Assembly: GCA_024362935.1 (NCBI GenBank)
Contig: JANCRA010000010.1
Coordinates: 12,330,501-12,394,500 of the forward strand
Direction of reading: 5' to 3'
DNA length: 64,000 nt
Origin: Setophaga petechia
Lineage: Eukaryota; Chordata; Aves; Passeriformes; Parulidae
Shown: one piece after another, positions 12,331-22,810 of the stretch
Layout of the letters: each line of letters starts with the position of its first letter
Numbering within the stretch: position 1 is the stretch's first letter
Made by a program: the position numbers and the translations under genes
The notes under the pieces: model-generated
What the model saw: only the letters and a program-made list of their open reading frames with translations
What the model was told of the DNA's origin: nothing
The model's database searches: none

Positions 12331-13944
12331 TCAATACTGACATTTTCTTTTGGGATACAGGTAGGATTTGAAGTTTCAGTAACTTTGGAAGGTGGGTGTT
12401 CAGCCATGCATTCGTATCTGATTTTTCCAGTTAATTTCAGTGACCACAGAAGTTTACAGGAGCTGTTATTTTCCCAGTTCTGCATCCAAGGGATACATTG
12501 GAAAACAGAAACATGACCTGAGCATAACCCCCCACTGATCTATAAGCTATATTAATATGACTGTGGGTGGTAGGGATTTGTATACTTGAATCCAATTTTT
12601 TTTTCCTCTCAAGTGTTAATCCTTTACTTGGATCCCACATATAAAAGACTTGGCTTTTCAGGACCACATCATGTGTTTTCCAGGCTGGTGGGCACCTCAC
12701 AGATCCACTGGTGGGAATTTCTTACCATCAAACCTGAAATGAGAGCTTAATTCTAGATTTGCCTGAGGGCCAAACCTTTTTCACAGTTACAATCCACATC
12801 TAAATACCAGCACTTTGATCTTCCCTGCTTCATGGACTCCACTCTTTTATCCTTAAAAGAGAATCAGCTAGATTTGTAGTGGAGATTACACCTCACCTCT
12901 TTGTGCCTCTGCTTGCAGGAGCATCAAATCCCACCTTTCCCCATGTGCTCCCTCTCTGGGTGGTGGGGTGGGAGGGTGCTCTGCCAGGGTGTTCCCTCCC
13001 AGCCAGGTGAGACAGTGCCCTTCAGACAAGCTCAGAGACAGAAACACAAAGAAAGAGGGCAGAGAGAAGACCTCCAGCTTCATTCTCCACCCAGCAGTTC
13101 CCAGGCTCTGGAGGACTCCAATGCCATTTCTCATACACTGATGAAGTTACGCCTGCACCCAGCTGGGGAAGCCCAGCAACAATTTTCAGACCAACACAGT
13201 GGTTTTCAGCCAAGAGGGGCACATCAGGTCAAGTGAAGCACTTTGCAGATAGGTGGAGAGAAATCAATTAATGAATAAAAGTAAGCCCTTCTTTCTCAAA
13301 ACACAGACTAAAAAAAGAAAACTTCTGGGGTTTATATGCTTTATATTTTTTTACCAATTTAAAAGTATTAAATAAAGCTGAAAAACCCAAGTGAAATATC
13401 ATTTTGCCTGTCAACTTTTCTATTCACTAAAGCTGCTATGAGAAAGGCGAGGATTGGGCTGTATCTCCCATAACTGTTCTATACATATTTTTTAACATTG
13501 CCAGTGAGCTGAAATACTATTTTTCAGTAATCCTTAAAAAGCACATCCATGAGTGATCCCTGCCCTGAGCTTTGGCATGGGACATAAAAAGATGGGTCTG
13601 AGGGGTTACCTGTGGTCTCTTTTCTGGGTCACTCATCTGGGCCATGAGGCAGAGAGGAGTTTGACTTCTGTCAAACACACATTTGAATTCAAAGAGAGAG
13701 ATCACAGGAGGAGCACAGAAAAGAGCTGGACTTTGTGCTGTGGGGCATTTGTGAAACAAATGGTGCCAGAGCTAGAGGACACGAAATCAGGACATGCACT
13801 TGGCAGGAGGACTGCAGCACAGGCAGCAATGGCAGTGGTCCAGCTGGAGATCTCTGGAGGAGATTATCCCAGGCTGCTCCGTGAATCCTCCAGCATCCTC
13901 CACCTCCAGGGCTGCGAGATGGGACCTTCAACAGAATCAAAGTG
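12331..13944. other. Single-copy intergenic DNA, no gene seen
   Basis: Mixed composition, becoming more GC-rich at 12900-13230 and 13550-13940. Frames up to 137 codons occur on both strands in these GC-richer parts, with no recognisable domains. No repeats are recognised until the LTR target site at 13945. Confidence 0.5.
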
Positions 13945-13950
13945 GGGTCA
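13945..13950 (+). repeat. Left target-site duplication of solo LTR 1
   Basis: GGGTCA directly precedes the LTR start and recurs at 14407-14412 directly after its end. A 6-bp duplication fits integration by a class II (ERVK-like) retroviral integrase. Confidence 0.7.
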
Positions 13951-14125
13951 TGTGGTATTCACATAGCCTCTGAACAGAGAGAAGCTGTGAAAGAAGCAGA
14001 GAAAAAGGAAAACACAATTCTTATCTCACTTGCTGTGCCTGTGTTGTGCTAAAGTAGAATGCAATATAGAGATTGTTTACCCAAAGTGAGGATGTTTTGT
14101 TCCCTTGGCCTATCAGGGCCAAGAA

Positions 14126-14194
<69 letters not shown>

Positions 14195-14406
14195 AATGTG
14201 TGTCAGACTGTCACGGGACAGTCATGAGAGAATCAGAGATGAGGGCAGTTCTGTGCAGTTGTGAGCAAGAGTGAGTGCAGGGTAGATTCAGTTTAGATGA
14301 AATGTACATAGTATAGCATAATAAATTAATTCTTTAGCCTTCTGATGATAGAGTCAGATGCATCATTCTCTCTCCTCCTTGTCGGAGTCGCCTTTGACTT
14401 ACAATA
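13951..14406 (+). mobile_element. Solo LTR 1 of an endogenous retrovirus family
   Basis: Starts TGTGGTATTCACA and ends TTACAATA, flanked by the 6-bp direct repeat GGGTCA. It aligns along its length with the LTR at 54336-54742, sharing the GAGATTGTTTACCCA block, the CTATCAGGGCCAA block and the AATAAATTA...TAGCCTTCTGA polyadenylation region. These place it on the plus strand. No second LTR or internal gag/pol sequence is present, so it is a solo LTR left by LTR-LTR recombination. The middle is swollen by a (TG)n tract. I recognise the family as common in passerine genomes but do not assign a library name. The 6-bp duplication points to an ERVK-like origin. Confidence 0.8.
14131..14204 (+). repeat. 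(TG)n microsatellite inside solo LTR 1
   Basis: Perfect TG from 14131 to 14168, one AG interruption, TG again to 14194, then AA and a short TGTGTGT tail. It lies where the other LTR copy has a short TGTGTTGAGG-like segment, so it probably grew from that seed after insertion. Alternating purine-pyrimidine of this length can adopt Z-DNA and is usually polymorphic. Confidence 0.95.
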
Positions 14407-14412
14407 GGGTCA
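14407..14412 (+). repeat. Right target-site duplication of solo LTR 1
   Basis: GGGTCA, matching 13945-13950 exactly. Confidence 0.7.
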
Positions 14413-16895
14413 AACCCAGTGGGAATTCATGGTGAAACAAGGCCCATCAGGGCAGCTTGCAGGTTGGATGAGATGTAGATGAGCAGGTGGGAAGCCCCCG
14501 GGGTAAGGAGGGCTCTCCTTGGGCAGGAGCACCATGCCAAGAGGGGCTGGGAAAGCCGGTCACAGCTCCCTGTGGTGTGAACTCTTTCTCCTCAGGTGCA
14601 TCCAGGCGTTCTTCCATGTGCTGCCGAGGCTGGAGCTGCAATTCCCAGCACACTGAGCCCTGATCCATCCTGCAGTGCTGCTCTGGGCATGCTGCAGAGC
14701 CTGGCATCCCCAGGGTCCAGCAGGGGTGAGGACAGCAGCAGTGCCACAATGTCACACAGGGTTCAGGTGATGGCCCATGGCTGCAGACATCTCAGCTTTC
14801 AGGTCCTAGGATGCCTTTCTATGCTTCTTAACACTGCCTGGTGCTGCTGTGATGTCCTGTGGCTCGCAGACCAACCCTGTGCTGTTCTACTTTCCATGTC
14901 CTGGCTGCACTTTTATCTCTCTGCCCTCATCAGATCTTTCCTGCCTCAAGCACATGTGTTTTCCCCTGGGAAAATACACTTTTTCTTAGTGACAAAGGCA
15001 AAGCTTGAGATAAACCATCTCAGTACAGCAAGATTAACAGAGGCTGAGAGAAAATAAATGTGTGGTCATCACCTAGTGTCAGAAGCGTTGAACAGATAGG
15101 AAGCTGAATGCCCCATTCACCATTTTTCTAGACAAGAGGTAAAAAAGCCAGAAGAAATGGCAGTTGTGTGTTACTGGAAGAGCAGAGTGCATCACCTCAT
15201 CCCTTCACACCTGCAGGGAATGGAGCTTCTTCTTCATCTCTAGGTTAAATTCTCACCTGCTTGTGAGTGGGATATTGTTTTGAATATCACCAGTCATGCT
15301 CTTCATGATTCCCAATTTCCTATCCCAAGGATATAGGGACCTGACTGTCACCTACCTTGCTTTCCTCTACAGTTATATCCAAGAGCTGAAACAAGCAGAC
15401 CATGAATGAGAGGTGGCATCACGAAAGCTCACCAGGAGAGAAGGCAAATTTTCCTGCTCTCCACATGATGAAAGAATGGAGCCAGTGTGACAATTTTCCA
15501 TTGAAATTGGGGTTTGGAAACAAACAGTTAGCACCTAAATAAGTCTATTCACAGGAAACAGCCATATCTCATGGAAAATGTCAGTTTTTCAGATAGAGAA
15601 ATGCATTAAAATGTCATATGTCAAAATATATCAAAGATAGTTTGTCTGAACTAAAGCTGAGGTGGGGTTGTTTGCAAAAATTCAAGCAGGGAGAAGTTTG
15701 ACTTCTCTGACTGAATAATTATTACATCTGGCTTTATCCACAATGCGGTGTAGCTGTGTACTTACAGGAAAAAACCTGAGATATCTGTAAGGGAGAAACA
15801 GGGCATTGAGTGCTCTGGATAAAGTTGTTACCATTCCATCAGCTCTCTGAGAGCCTTCAGCCCCAGTGAGGTCAGCTGGCATTTCTTTCTCACTCTGCAG
15901 TCAGCACTGGAGGCATCAGGATTATCCCACAGAAATGACACCTTTATTGGGCACGCTGCTCAGCATAAATCCAGCAAAGGTTGCCCTTTTTTATTCCCAG
16001 GTATTGTCACGCACGGATCATTCACCAGCTGCTGGTGCTGTGTGTTGATGTGGGATGGGATCTCCTGAGTGATGCTGCACCAGAGGCTGCTCCTCTCCCC
16101 TACCTGGCAGCACTGCAGGGAGAGGCTGTGCTCACACCACCCCAAACTCGGCCCCCTCCGAGATGGGGACACACCCCAGGGCTGCTCTGGGTCTCCCCAG
16201 GAAAGCTGCCAAATTGCACAGTCTGAATGCAGTCTGGAAAAATCTGTTTATGTGATGCGCTCGTACAGCTGGAATGATTTATCTGCTATTTCAAGCAGAC
16301 CTTCCTGTGAATGTAAAGGGGCATCTTGAAATGCATTTCAAACACAGAAATGAGGGTCTCTGCTCTAGCTCATTGTCACCTGCAATGTGTCATCTCTTAA
16401 GTGGCCCCAACTGGCCAGACACCAGCAGGGAATTCGGTGTGTGAATGCCACTCCTGCAGCTGCATATTCCAGTCACCCACACCGTGGCCAGCAGTCTGCT
16501 TTAAATACACTGGGGTGTAACCCTGACCCTGACTAACAGCAATAACAAAAGCTGTCCTGGATATCATCTCAGTGATTGCTGTGCACAGGACTCTCTGTTT
16601 GAGGCAGGGTGAGCTCTGACACAGTAGGTTCATCACAGCTAGAGAAATCCTCCCCAAAACGGTGAGTTGTTTGCATCCTTTATACACATAGGAAATCAAT
16701 TTATACTGAAATTCCAGTAGTTTATCTGGAGTTCCCTTCTTAATATCTCTGCTATAGAACACCTGACAAGAGCTTCCCAAGTGGCTGCCCTGAAGAGAGA
16801 GGAGACATCAGCAAGGACACACCAAGAGATCCACAGATGGGTGCTTGGATGCAACCCTGAAGATTAGAGCAGTAGCATCATCCATAGTCAACTAG
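14413..16895. other. Single-copy intergenic DNA, no gene seen
   Basis: GC-moderate sequence with frames up to 153 codons (plus strand at 14596), none with a recognised domain. No repeats are recognised. Confidence 0.5.
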
Positions 16896-16899
16896 AATT

Positions 16900-17560
16900 T
16901 CTCTTCTACAGGCAATAAATATTGGATTATTTATTTTGCATCATGACTGCCTACTCCTCTCCTTTCTATTTTTCCCTCTGTATGGTAAGGAAAGAGCATA
17001 TGATGAGTGTAGTATATTATAACTGAATATTAATCTCCTCTATTCAGTCAGTGCATGCATTCATTTATATGGATGATTTGCTAGTTTTGTTTGAATACAC
17101 ACACGCATATTTAAAAGCGAGGTTTATTATGAAAAATGCCCTCGAATTAACTCCTCTAAAAGATGCCAATATTATTGGCAAGAATTGCATTCTATTTTCT
17201 TTGTAAATGTGCTGCTTCCTTAAACATTCATTTCTTTGGAAATCCAGTACTTTTCCAAATGCAAAGGCAGCGGTGATGAGCAACTGTCATTCCCACATTA
17301 AAAAGCAAAACCAAGCCTTGATCTTTCTACAGCAGATTAGGGAAAGAGATAAAAATGAGATGAAAGCCTCAAATGTCTGTTCCACTAGGTTCGAGGCATT
17401 CTTTTTGTTTTAGTTCCGCACTCTGCCTCTTTAATTCCCCCTGGCTCAAATGCCAATTTTCTGCTATGTTGGCATGACTGCCGAAGAATTGCTTCTGTTA
17501 ATAAACTGCACAAAATAGCTGAGCAATTAGGCAATTAAACTGTTTTAAATTTAATTTAAA
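16900..17560. promoter_or_regulatory. Long AT-rich island, candidate conserved noncoding element or enhancer
   Basis: About 650 bp of complex, non-repetitive AT-rich DNA. It holds homeodomain-type cores (GCAATTAGGCAATTAAAC near 17523-17540), mirror-like ATTATTGGCAAG and AAATGCAAAGG. CpGs survive in AT-rich context (AAAGCGAGG, CCCTCGAATTAA, GTTCGAGGC, GTTCCGCAC). Retained CpGs and dense TAAT/AATTA motifs are the character of deeply conserved developmental enhancers. Nothing here tests conservation directly. Confidence 0.4.
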
Positions 17561-18060
17561 ACCCTGGCATTTTGCTGGGAGTACTTTTTTTTCTTTAATC
17601 CCATCTTTTTTTGTGTGGTGGGAGGTAAAGGGTGAGTTGGAAGGGTGGCAAGGAAGCACAGTGGTGAGGGGAGGGTCTGGTGTGATCAGAGTTGACTCAG
17701 GCAGATAAGTGTAAGGGCTGTCCACTTTGGGGAGCACATCCCAGCCCTTGTCCCTTATTAGAACAAGTAATTTTTTCCCTAACATTTAACACACAAACAA
17801 GCTTAATCTGATTTCCATCCTGATCCCAGATGGGTATCAGAGCTTGTAAGCAAATGATTTCAGGAGCTGCCTACCTGCTCTTGGCTGCTAATTCAGAATA
17901 AAAAGGAATGTTGGAGAAAACACAGAAATTACTGTGCCCGGGGGTGAGCAACCTGTTCTGCTCATCCCTGCATGTTCCCACTGCATTCAAGGGCATTTCT
18001 CCAGGTTACCTGAACTGTAGGAAAGTTTATCCCTTGGGCTTATTTGACCTGTACTTACAG
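17561..18060. other. Single-copy intergenic DNA
   Basis: Purine-rich GGTGGGAGG-type stretch at about 17615-17680, otherwise ordinary. No gene or transposon is recognised. Confidence 0.5.
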
Positions 18061-18063
18061 AGA

Positions 18064-18079
18064 TTTTTTTTTTTTTTTT
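18064..18079. repeat. T16 homopolymer
   Basis: A run of 16 T. It lies within a 246-codon plus-strand frame and encodes its run of phenylalanines, one reason to distrust that frame. Confidence 0.95.
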
Positions 18080-18179
18080 GTACAGGTCGAGTTTGCATTT
18101 TGCTAAAGGCTCTCTTGCTGACTTGCCATTGGTGGTGGCACTGGGATTCACCCTTCCCAGAAATGGGGCCCAAGGGAAT

Positions 18180-18540
18180 GGTGAGAGGGCTTATTCCATC
18201 ATGCCACAGCTGCATCCCCAAGCCCATCATCCCCTGCCTTACCCCACTGCCAGCCAAAGCCCCTCCAGTGCCACCCATACCATGTGTGCCAAGCTCTGGT
18301 TGTGCTACATCCCTTCCCAACCCAGCCATCTCCCCCTGGCCACCATCCAAAACCTGTGCATGGTCATGTGCTCCAATCCACGCTTCCAATCCATCCCATT
18401 CATTACCAAAGCAAAGTTCTCTCAATACCCACAACTCCTCAGATGCCCAGTCCCATCCCTGTCCACTGCCCTTCCACCCTCTCTGCCTCACCCCCTGCAC
18501 TCCAGCTGATCCACAACTTCAGCACTGCCAGGTTTTTCAC
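18180..18540. repeat. C-skewed, degenerate low-complexity stretch
   Basis: The plus strand is strikingly rich in C and poor in G for about 350 bp, with loosely recurring CCATCCC, CCAGCC and CTGCC words. Stop codons are therefore scarce, which explains overlapping frames of 96, 143, 157 and 246 codons on both strands. No fixed period is obvious, so this is either a decayed minisatellite or a skewed unique segment. I do not call a gene. Confidence 0.5.
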
Positions 18541-20335
18541 AGCAACCTGTCCTCTTTACTTCTCAGTGCATTAAATCTCTTTTCTTACCATGATGGCTGG
18601 AAGAAACAAAACATTCTCCCTAAGTGTCCTGCTAAAATTTTCTGCTAATAGAAACACACCACGTTTTCCAAGCCTTTTTTCACTACCTATATTTGGATGA
18701 ATGATGGCACAGCTAAGCAAAACACCCTGTTGTATACCCTGCAGTGCTGACTGTCTTCTCAAGAAAAGCTTGTATCTCCATGGTCACATCATGGCTATTT
18801 TTAGTGAACCAGTCATTCCTGTTATTCTCCAAGTGTTTGAAATTAAAAATAATGGAAAGAGAATTAAAAGTATTCTTCTAAATGTTACAGTAGTCACATG
18901 CTGTTTGCAAAATTCCAGGTTAACCCCTCCCTTCCTCCCCCCTGAGCTAATGGGGATATGAACATTAACAACATTCACGTCATCATTGCAGTCAGACTCA
19001 CATTATCATTTCCACTTAATGCACCGTTGGGACCAATCCTGTGGTAGCTGGGGAAATGTATTATAAGTTAATTCATTATTTCTGATGTGATTCTATGCTT
19101 AATCGAGATCTCCTGTTCTGCACAATGAACACACTTCAGAGGCAGTCCCAGGAAGTTCCTCTCTCTGAGCCTCAGCATCCCCAGCCCGGGGGCTGCAGAG
19201 GAGCTGCAGCAGTGCAGGCTGTGCAGACTGCACACGGAGAGCCAAGGGCTGCAGGTGCTGCAGGACCTGGGGTGTGAGACATGCCAGGGAAACAGGCTGC
19301 CCAGGGCAGTGCTTTAGAGTGAGGCACTGAGGCAGCAGTGACACACTCATTTTCTGCAGTTTGGACTTCTCAGAGCATCACTGCAGAACCATCTTTGTCT
19401 CTATGTATTAGCATAAATTGCAATATTAATTTCTGTCCTCTCCTCCCTCCTGACATTGACTCTCCACCACAAGCCCTTTGGCTGTCCAGTCCATTTTGAC
19501 AGCCAGGGCAGGATCTCTGTCTCTGTGTTTGTACAGTTCCCAGCACGAAGGGAAACTGATTTTTGCTGGACCTTTAGCTGCTAGTGTAATGCATATAATA
19601 ATAATATTACATCCTTGAGCTCTCTGTCCTGTTTCAATGGATCTGACAACATTTTTAGAAAAAAAGAGGTATTTATTATATAGATGTGAACAAGCTCTAA
19701 CATTAAGTGGACAGCACATAATTCCAGATCATCTTCTGAGTGTCACAAAACCCCAAACTGTCACAGGGATGATATAGGGAAGGATAATTAAGATAATGGG
19801 TTGGTCTTTATGTTTGTACATTGCTTAGCAGCCATCAACAGAATTACAGCTCCAGGCAGACCTCAGAACACTTCAAACCTCCTTGGTAACAACACACAGT
19901 TCAAACTTCAGAACAGGAAACTCCAGGCTTTGCCTTTGTACATTTGCAAGATTTTCAGGTACCATAACTCTTAGAAGAGAAGCATCAACTTTCCTGATCC
20001 TACAGGCAGCAAACTGGACTCTCAGGCCAGCAGCACTGGCAGTCATGCTCTGGTGGTGACCCACAGGTGGGAGGTGACAGGAACACCATGGGGCACCAGC
20101 TCCTTGCTGCTGAGCACACAGCTACACCCTGGGCATGCTGATGATGCCCCTTCAGTGCCTGGTGCTGCTTTATTTCTGCCAGGCCCAGGACTGTCCAGCA
20201 AGGCCTTCCTTTTGGTCAGGGGGCTCAGTTCAGATGTGCTCCAAGAGCCACACCTTGGTCATGAGCCACTCCTTGGACACTTCTGCTTCATTTTGCAAGG
20301 CAGGGATTAAAGGACATCCCAGGAACTTGTTTGTT
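18541..20335. other. Single-copy intergenic DNA with a MEF2-like site
   Basis: Ordinary sequence. CTATTTTTAG at 18795-18804 matches the MEF2 consensus exactly. The segment around 18960-19090 is AT-rich with TAAGTTAATTCATTATT and could be a small conserved element. GC-rich DNA at 19150-19330 has short frames only. No gene is recognised. Confidence 0.45.
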
Positions 20336-20339
20336 TATT

Positions 20340-20830
20340 GTAGTTCCTACGAATGCCAGCAGAGGTTATATTGAAATGTGAGATAAACACGTATGCAAAT
20401 AATACATTGACTCTGATTCAGTCATGATGACTTTGCCAATAAATATACAATCCCTTTATAATACATTACATTTGTATATTTTAAACAACCTAATTGATAG
20501 CAGCATAAAAGCGTTAAATTACCATATAGCAAGACTACTATACCACGCTAGACATCTATTAGCATACTACATGTCAATCAGTGTTTTACCAATTAATGGC
20601 TATCTAATTATCTTGCTATAATGAGCTTGTTAAATGCCAATTAAATGGCAAGATGTTTGAATGCATTAATAAGAATGTAATTACACAGTTATTGGTGACA
20701 TAATTTTCACATCATTAAGTAGTAACTTATCCTTATTAAGTTTAATAAGTATATTCTTTTAACTTCCCATTGATCCCAAATTAGGATACAATCGCCAGTC
20801 GGTTAAGGCTGAGTGAGATGGCTATAATTA
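20340..20830. promoter_or_regulatory. Strong AT-rich island with octamer and homeobox motifs, candidate conserved enhancer
   Basis: About 490 bp of very AT-rich, non-repetitive, high-complexity sequence. An exact POU octamer ATGCAAAT lies at 20393-20400 and TAATTA at 20605-20610. Many further TAAT/ATTA cores occur (AATTAATGG, CATTAATAAG, GTAATTACAC), and isolated CpGs survive (AAAGCGTTAA, CCACGCTAG, CAATCGCCAGTCGG). It has no poly-A tail, no repeat period and no reading frame above 65 codons. This is the best candidate in the window for a deeply conserved regulatory element; this is inferred from sequence character alone. Confidence 0.45.
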
Positions 20831-22585
20831 TCAGGATCATTATTGGAAAAGTTTAATGTCTCTGATGTTATAAATAAGCAATAACTAAAGAATGCACTGG
20901 AGGAAAAGCCAAGTGAAAGTGTAACTACACTGTGCACACAGATTCTAGCCTGGGATAGAGAGCCTTCCTCCAGACAAGAAATGTTCTTATCATAAGAGAC
21001 CAGCTTTTGAACCCGGAAATTGTAGTTGGTTTGCATAGCAGAAGGTAAAATCTCCCTCATCAAACTTTCCTACCAGAGTGCTCCAAATGAAAAGGAACTG
21101 ATGAGAAAGGCTGAATCCTTACCTGGTGTGTCCTCCCCAGGTGAGGACGCCCTGGGACATTCCAGGAGCTGATGGCCTGGGGTGATGCTCACCTTGCTTG
21201 CACAGTATTGCTCTTGGGGAAATAATTTCTACTGTTTTTTTGTTTAGCTGAGATGGGTGAGGTGAAATGTTGACAAGTCCACAGTGTGCTCCTGCCTGGA
21301 GAAGGGCAGCAGAACCTGGTGGGACCAGCACTCTGCTGGAACTGTGGAGACTTTGAGATCGTTCTCAGTTACACTTCATACTTACCCTGAAGTTTGGACA
21401 GGTAATGTAATCCAACTTATCTTTCTGTTTACTGGGACTTCTGGGAGTAAAATAATCAGTAACGATGATGAGGTATCCAAAACATCCAAGTCAGGGGCTG
21501 CAGAAGCACTGATGCCAGCAGCAGCTCCCCACAGAGCAAGTATCAGAGCAAGTCAAAGCAGTCCACAGGAAGCTGAGTTCAGATCTCCGCTTCAACTGTT
21601 AGAATGTCATAGTTTGTCTAAAAGAAAATAGCCAATCTTCCATCCCAAATCTTTTATTTATGAAAGGGAAATATATCATCCTGTGCATTTCCACACCAGG
21701 AAAAGCTATTTAACCAAGCGAGCATGCGTGAGCCATGGCAAATGCACAAATAGTTCTGCATTAATCTTTTCCTGCACCCTCTCATCCAATTTTTGCAAAA
21801 TATTGGGTTCATACCATGTCTACTGTATTTAAAATGAAGAAAGTGATTGAGGGCCATTTACTGAATTAGGCACTGTACTGAGATATGTCTGCAACAAAAT
21901 CAGCCCTCGGCCTCAGTGCCTTAATTACCCACTCCACTTGATGAGTGCCGTGGATCCCAGTGTAGCCCAGTGTGTATCCTGCATCCCCAGCTATAGGTGC
22001 ACTGCACATCTCCAGAGGAGCTTGGCCAGTGTTTCCAGACACAGGAGACAAGAGGATGCTCAGTGGTCCATCACAGCTCAGCAGAGAACTGCAGCCTGCA
22101 TGTTAAAGGGTTTTTCTGAGCTGTGGCCAATGGAAGTACCTCATTTTTCCCAAGGATGTAACCTAGCCCTCCTCTAACATTTTTTCTTTTTCTTTTCATT
22201 TATCTTTCTGACTCCTTCAGGATTTTATTAAGAGAACTGGGGAGGGCTGTTTAATTCCTGTGTCTCCTGAGATGTATTTAACAGGAATGTGTTGTTCCTA
22301 TCTTGGACACATAAGATGGGCAAATGCGTACACAGACATCACAGTAACATCATCTTCTATTGATCTCTGCTGATGCAGGCGCATTGTGGATGTGTTTTGC
22401 TGCTTTAAAGAATTGTTTTCAGTGGATACTTGTCAGATTCTTTCCATCCCTCAATTTCATCTTCTTATAAGAGGGACAATTTTGTGTGAAAACACAGAGG
22501 TGCCCTCCTTTTTCTCAACAAAGCAAAAATAAAGAAAGGGGAAAGGGAGGTGGGAAAGAAACCCTTCTACCTCTTCACAGCATTT
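20831..22585. other. Single-copy intergenic DNA, no gene seen
   Basis: Mixed composition with no recognised repeat. Frames up to 115 codons (plus strand at 21284) show no recognisable domain. Confidence 0.5.
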
Positions 22586-22589
22586 TTGT

Positions 22590-22810
22590 TTTTCTCCCCA
22601 AAAGCAATATGAAATCGCACTGAGCAGGTATGCTAATAATCAGCATTGAGTGCAGTAATGATGTGTCTCCTGCACTGCAGCTCCTGACAGGAAAATCATG
22701 ACCTGCTCCCCACAGGTATCAAAGTCACTAATTACCCATCAGGCGCTCCGGATCAGCGTTCATTAGAGGAGCCAACACTCTGTTACTCAGTCATGGGGAG
22801 TCTCTTTCAA
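22590..22810. promoter_or_regulatory. Candidate conserved noncoding element
   Basis: High-complexity segment with TAATTA at 22729-22734, GCTAATAATCAGC, and a patch rich in CpG for this region (CAGGCGCTCCGGATCAGCG near 22740-22758). Its character differs from the flanking DNA. Enhancer activity is a guess from composition and motifs. Confidence 0.3.

Noticed and set aside
17385..17400. GGTTCGAGGC resembling a tRNA T-arm
   Set aside because: No matching A box, acceptor stem or cloverleaf nearby.
17908..18648. 246-codon plus-strand frame, longest in the window
   Set aside because: It crosses a T16 homopolymer (poly-Phe) and a C-skewed, stop-poor segment. It matches no known protein, and frames on both strands overlap it.
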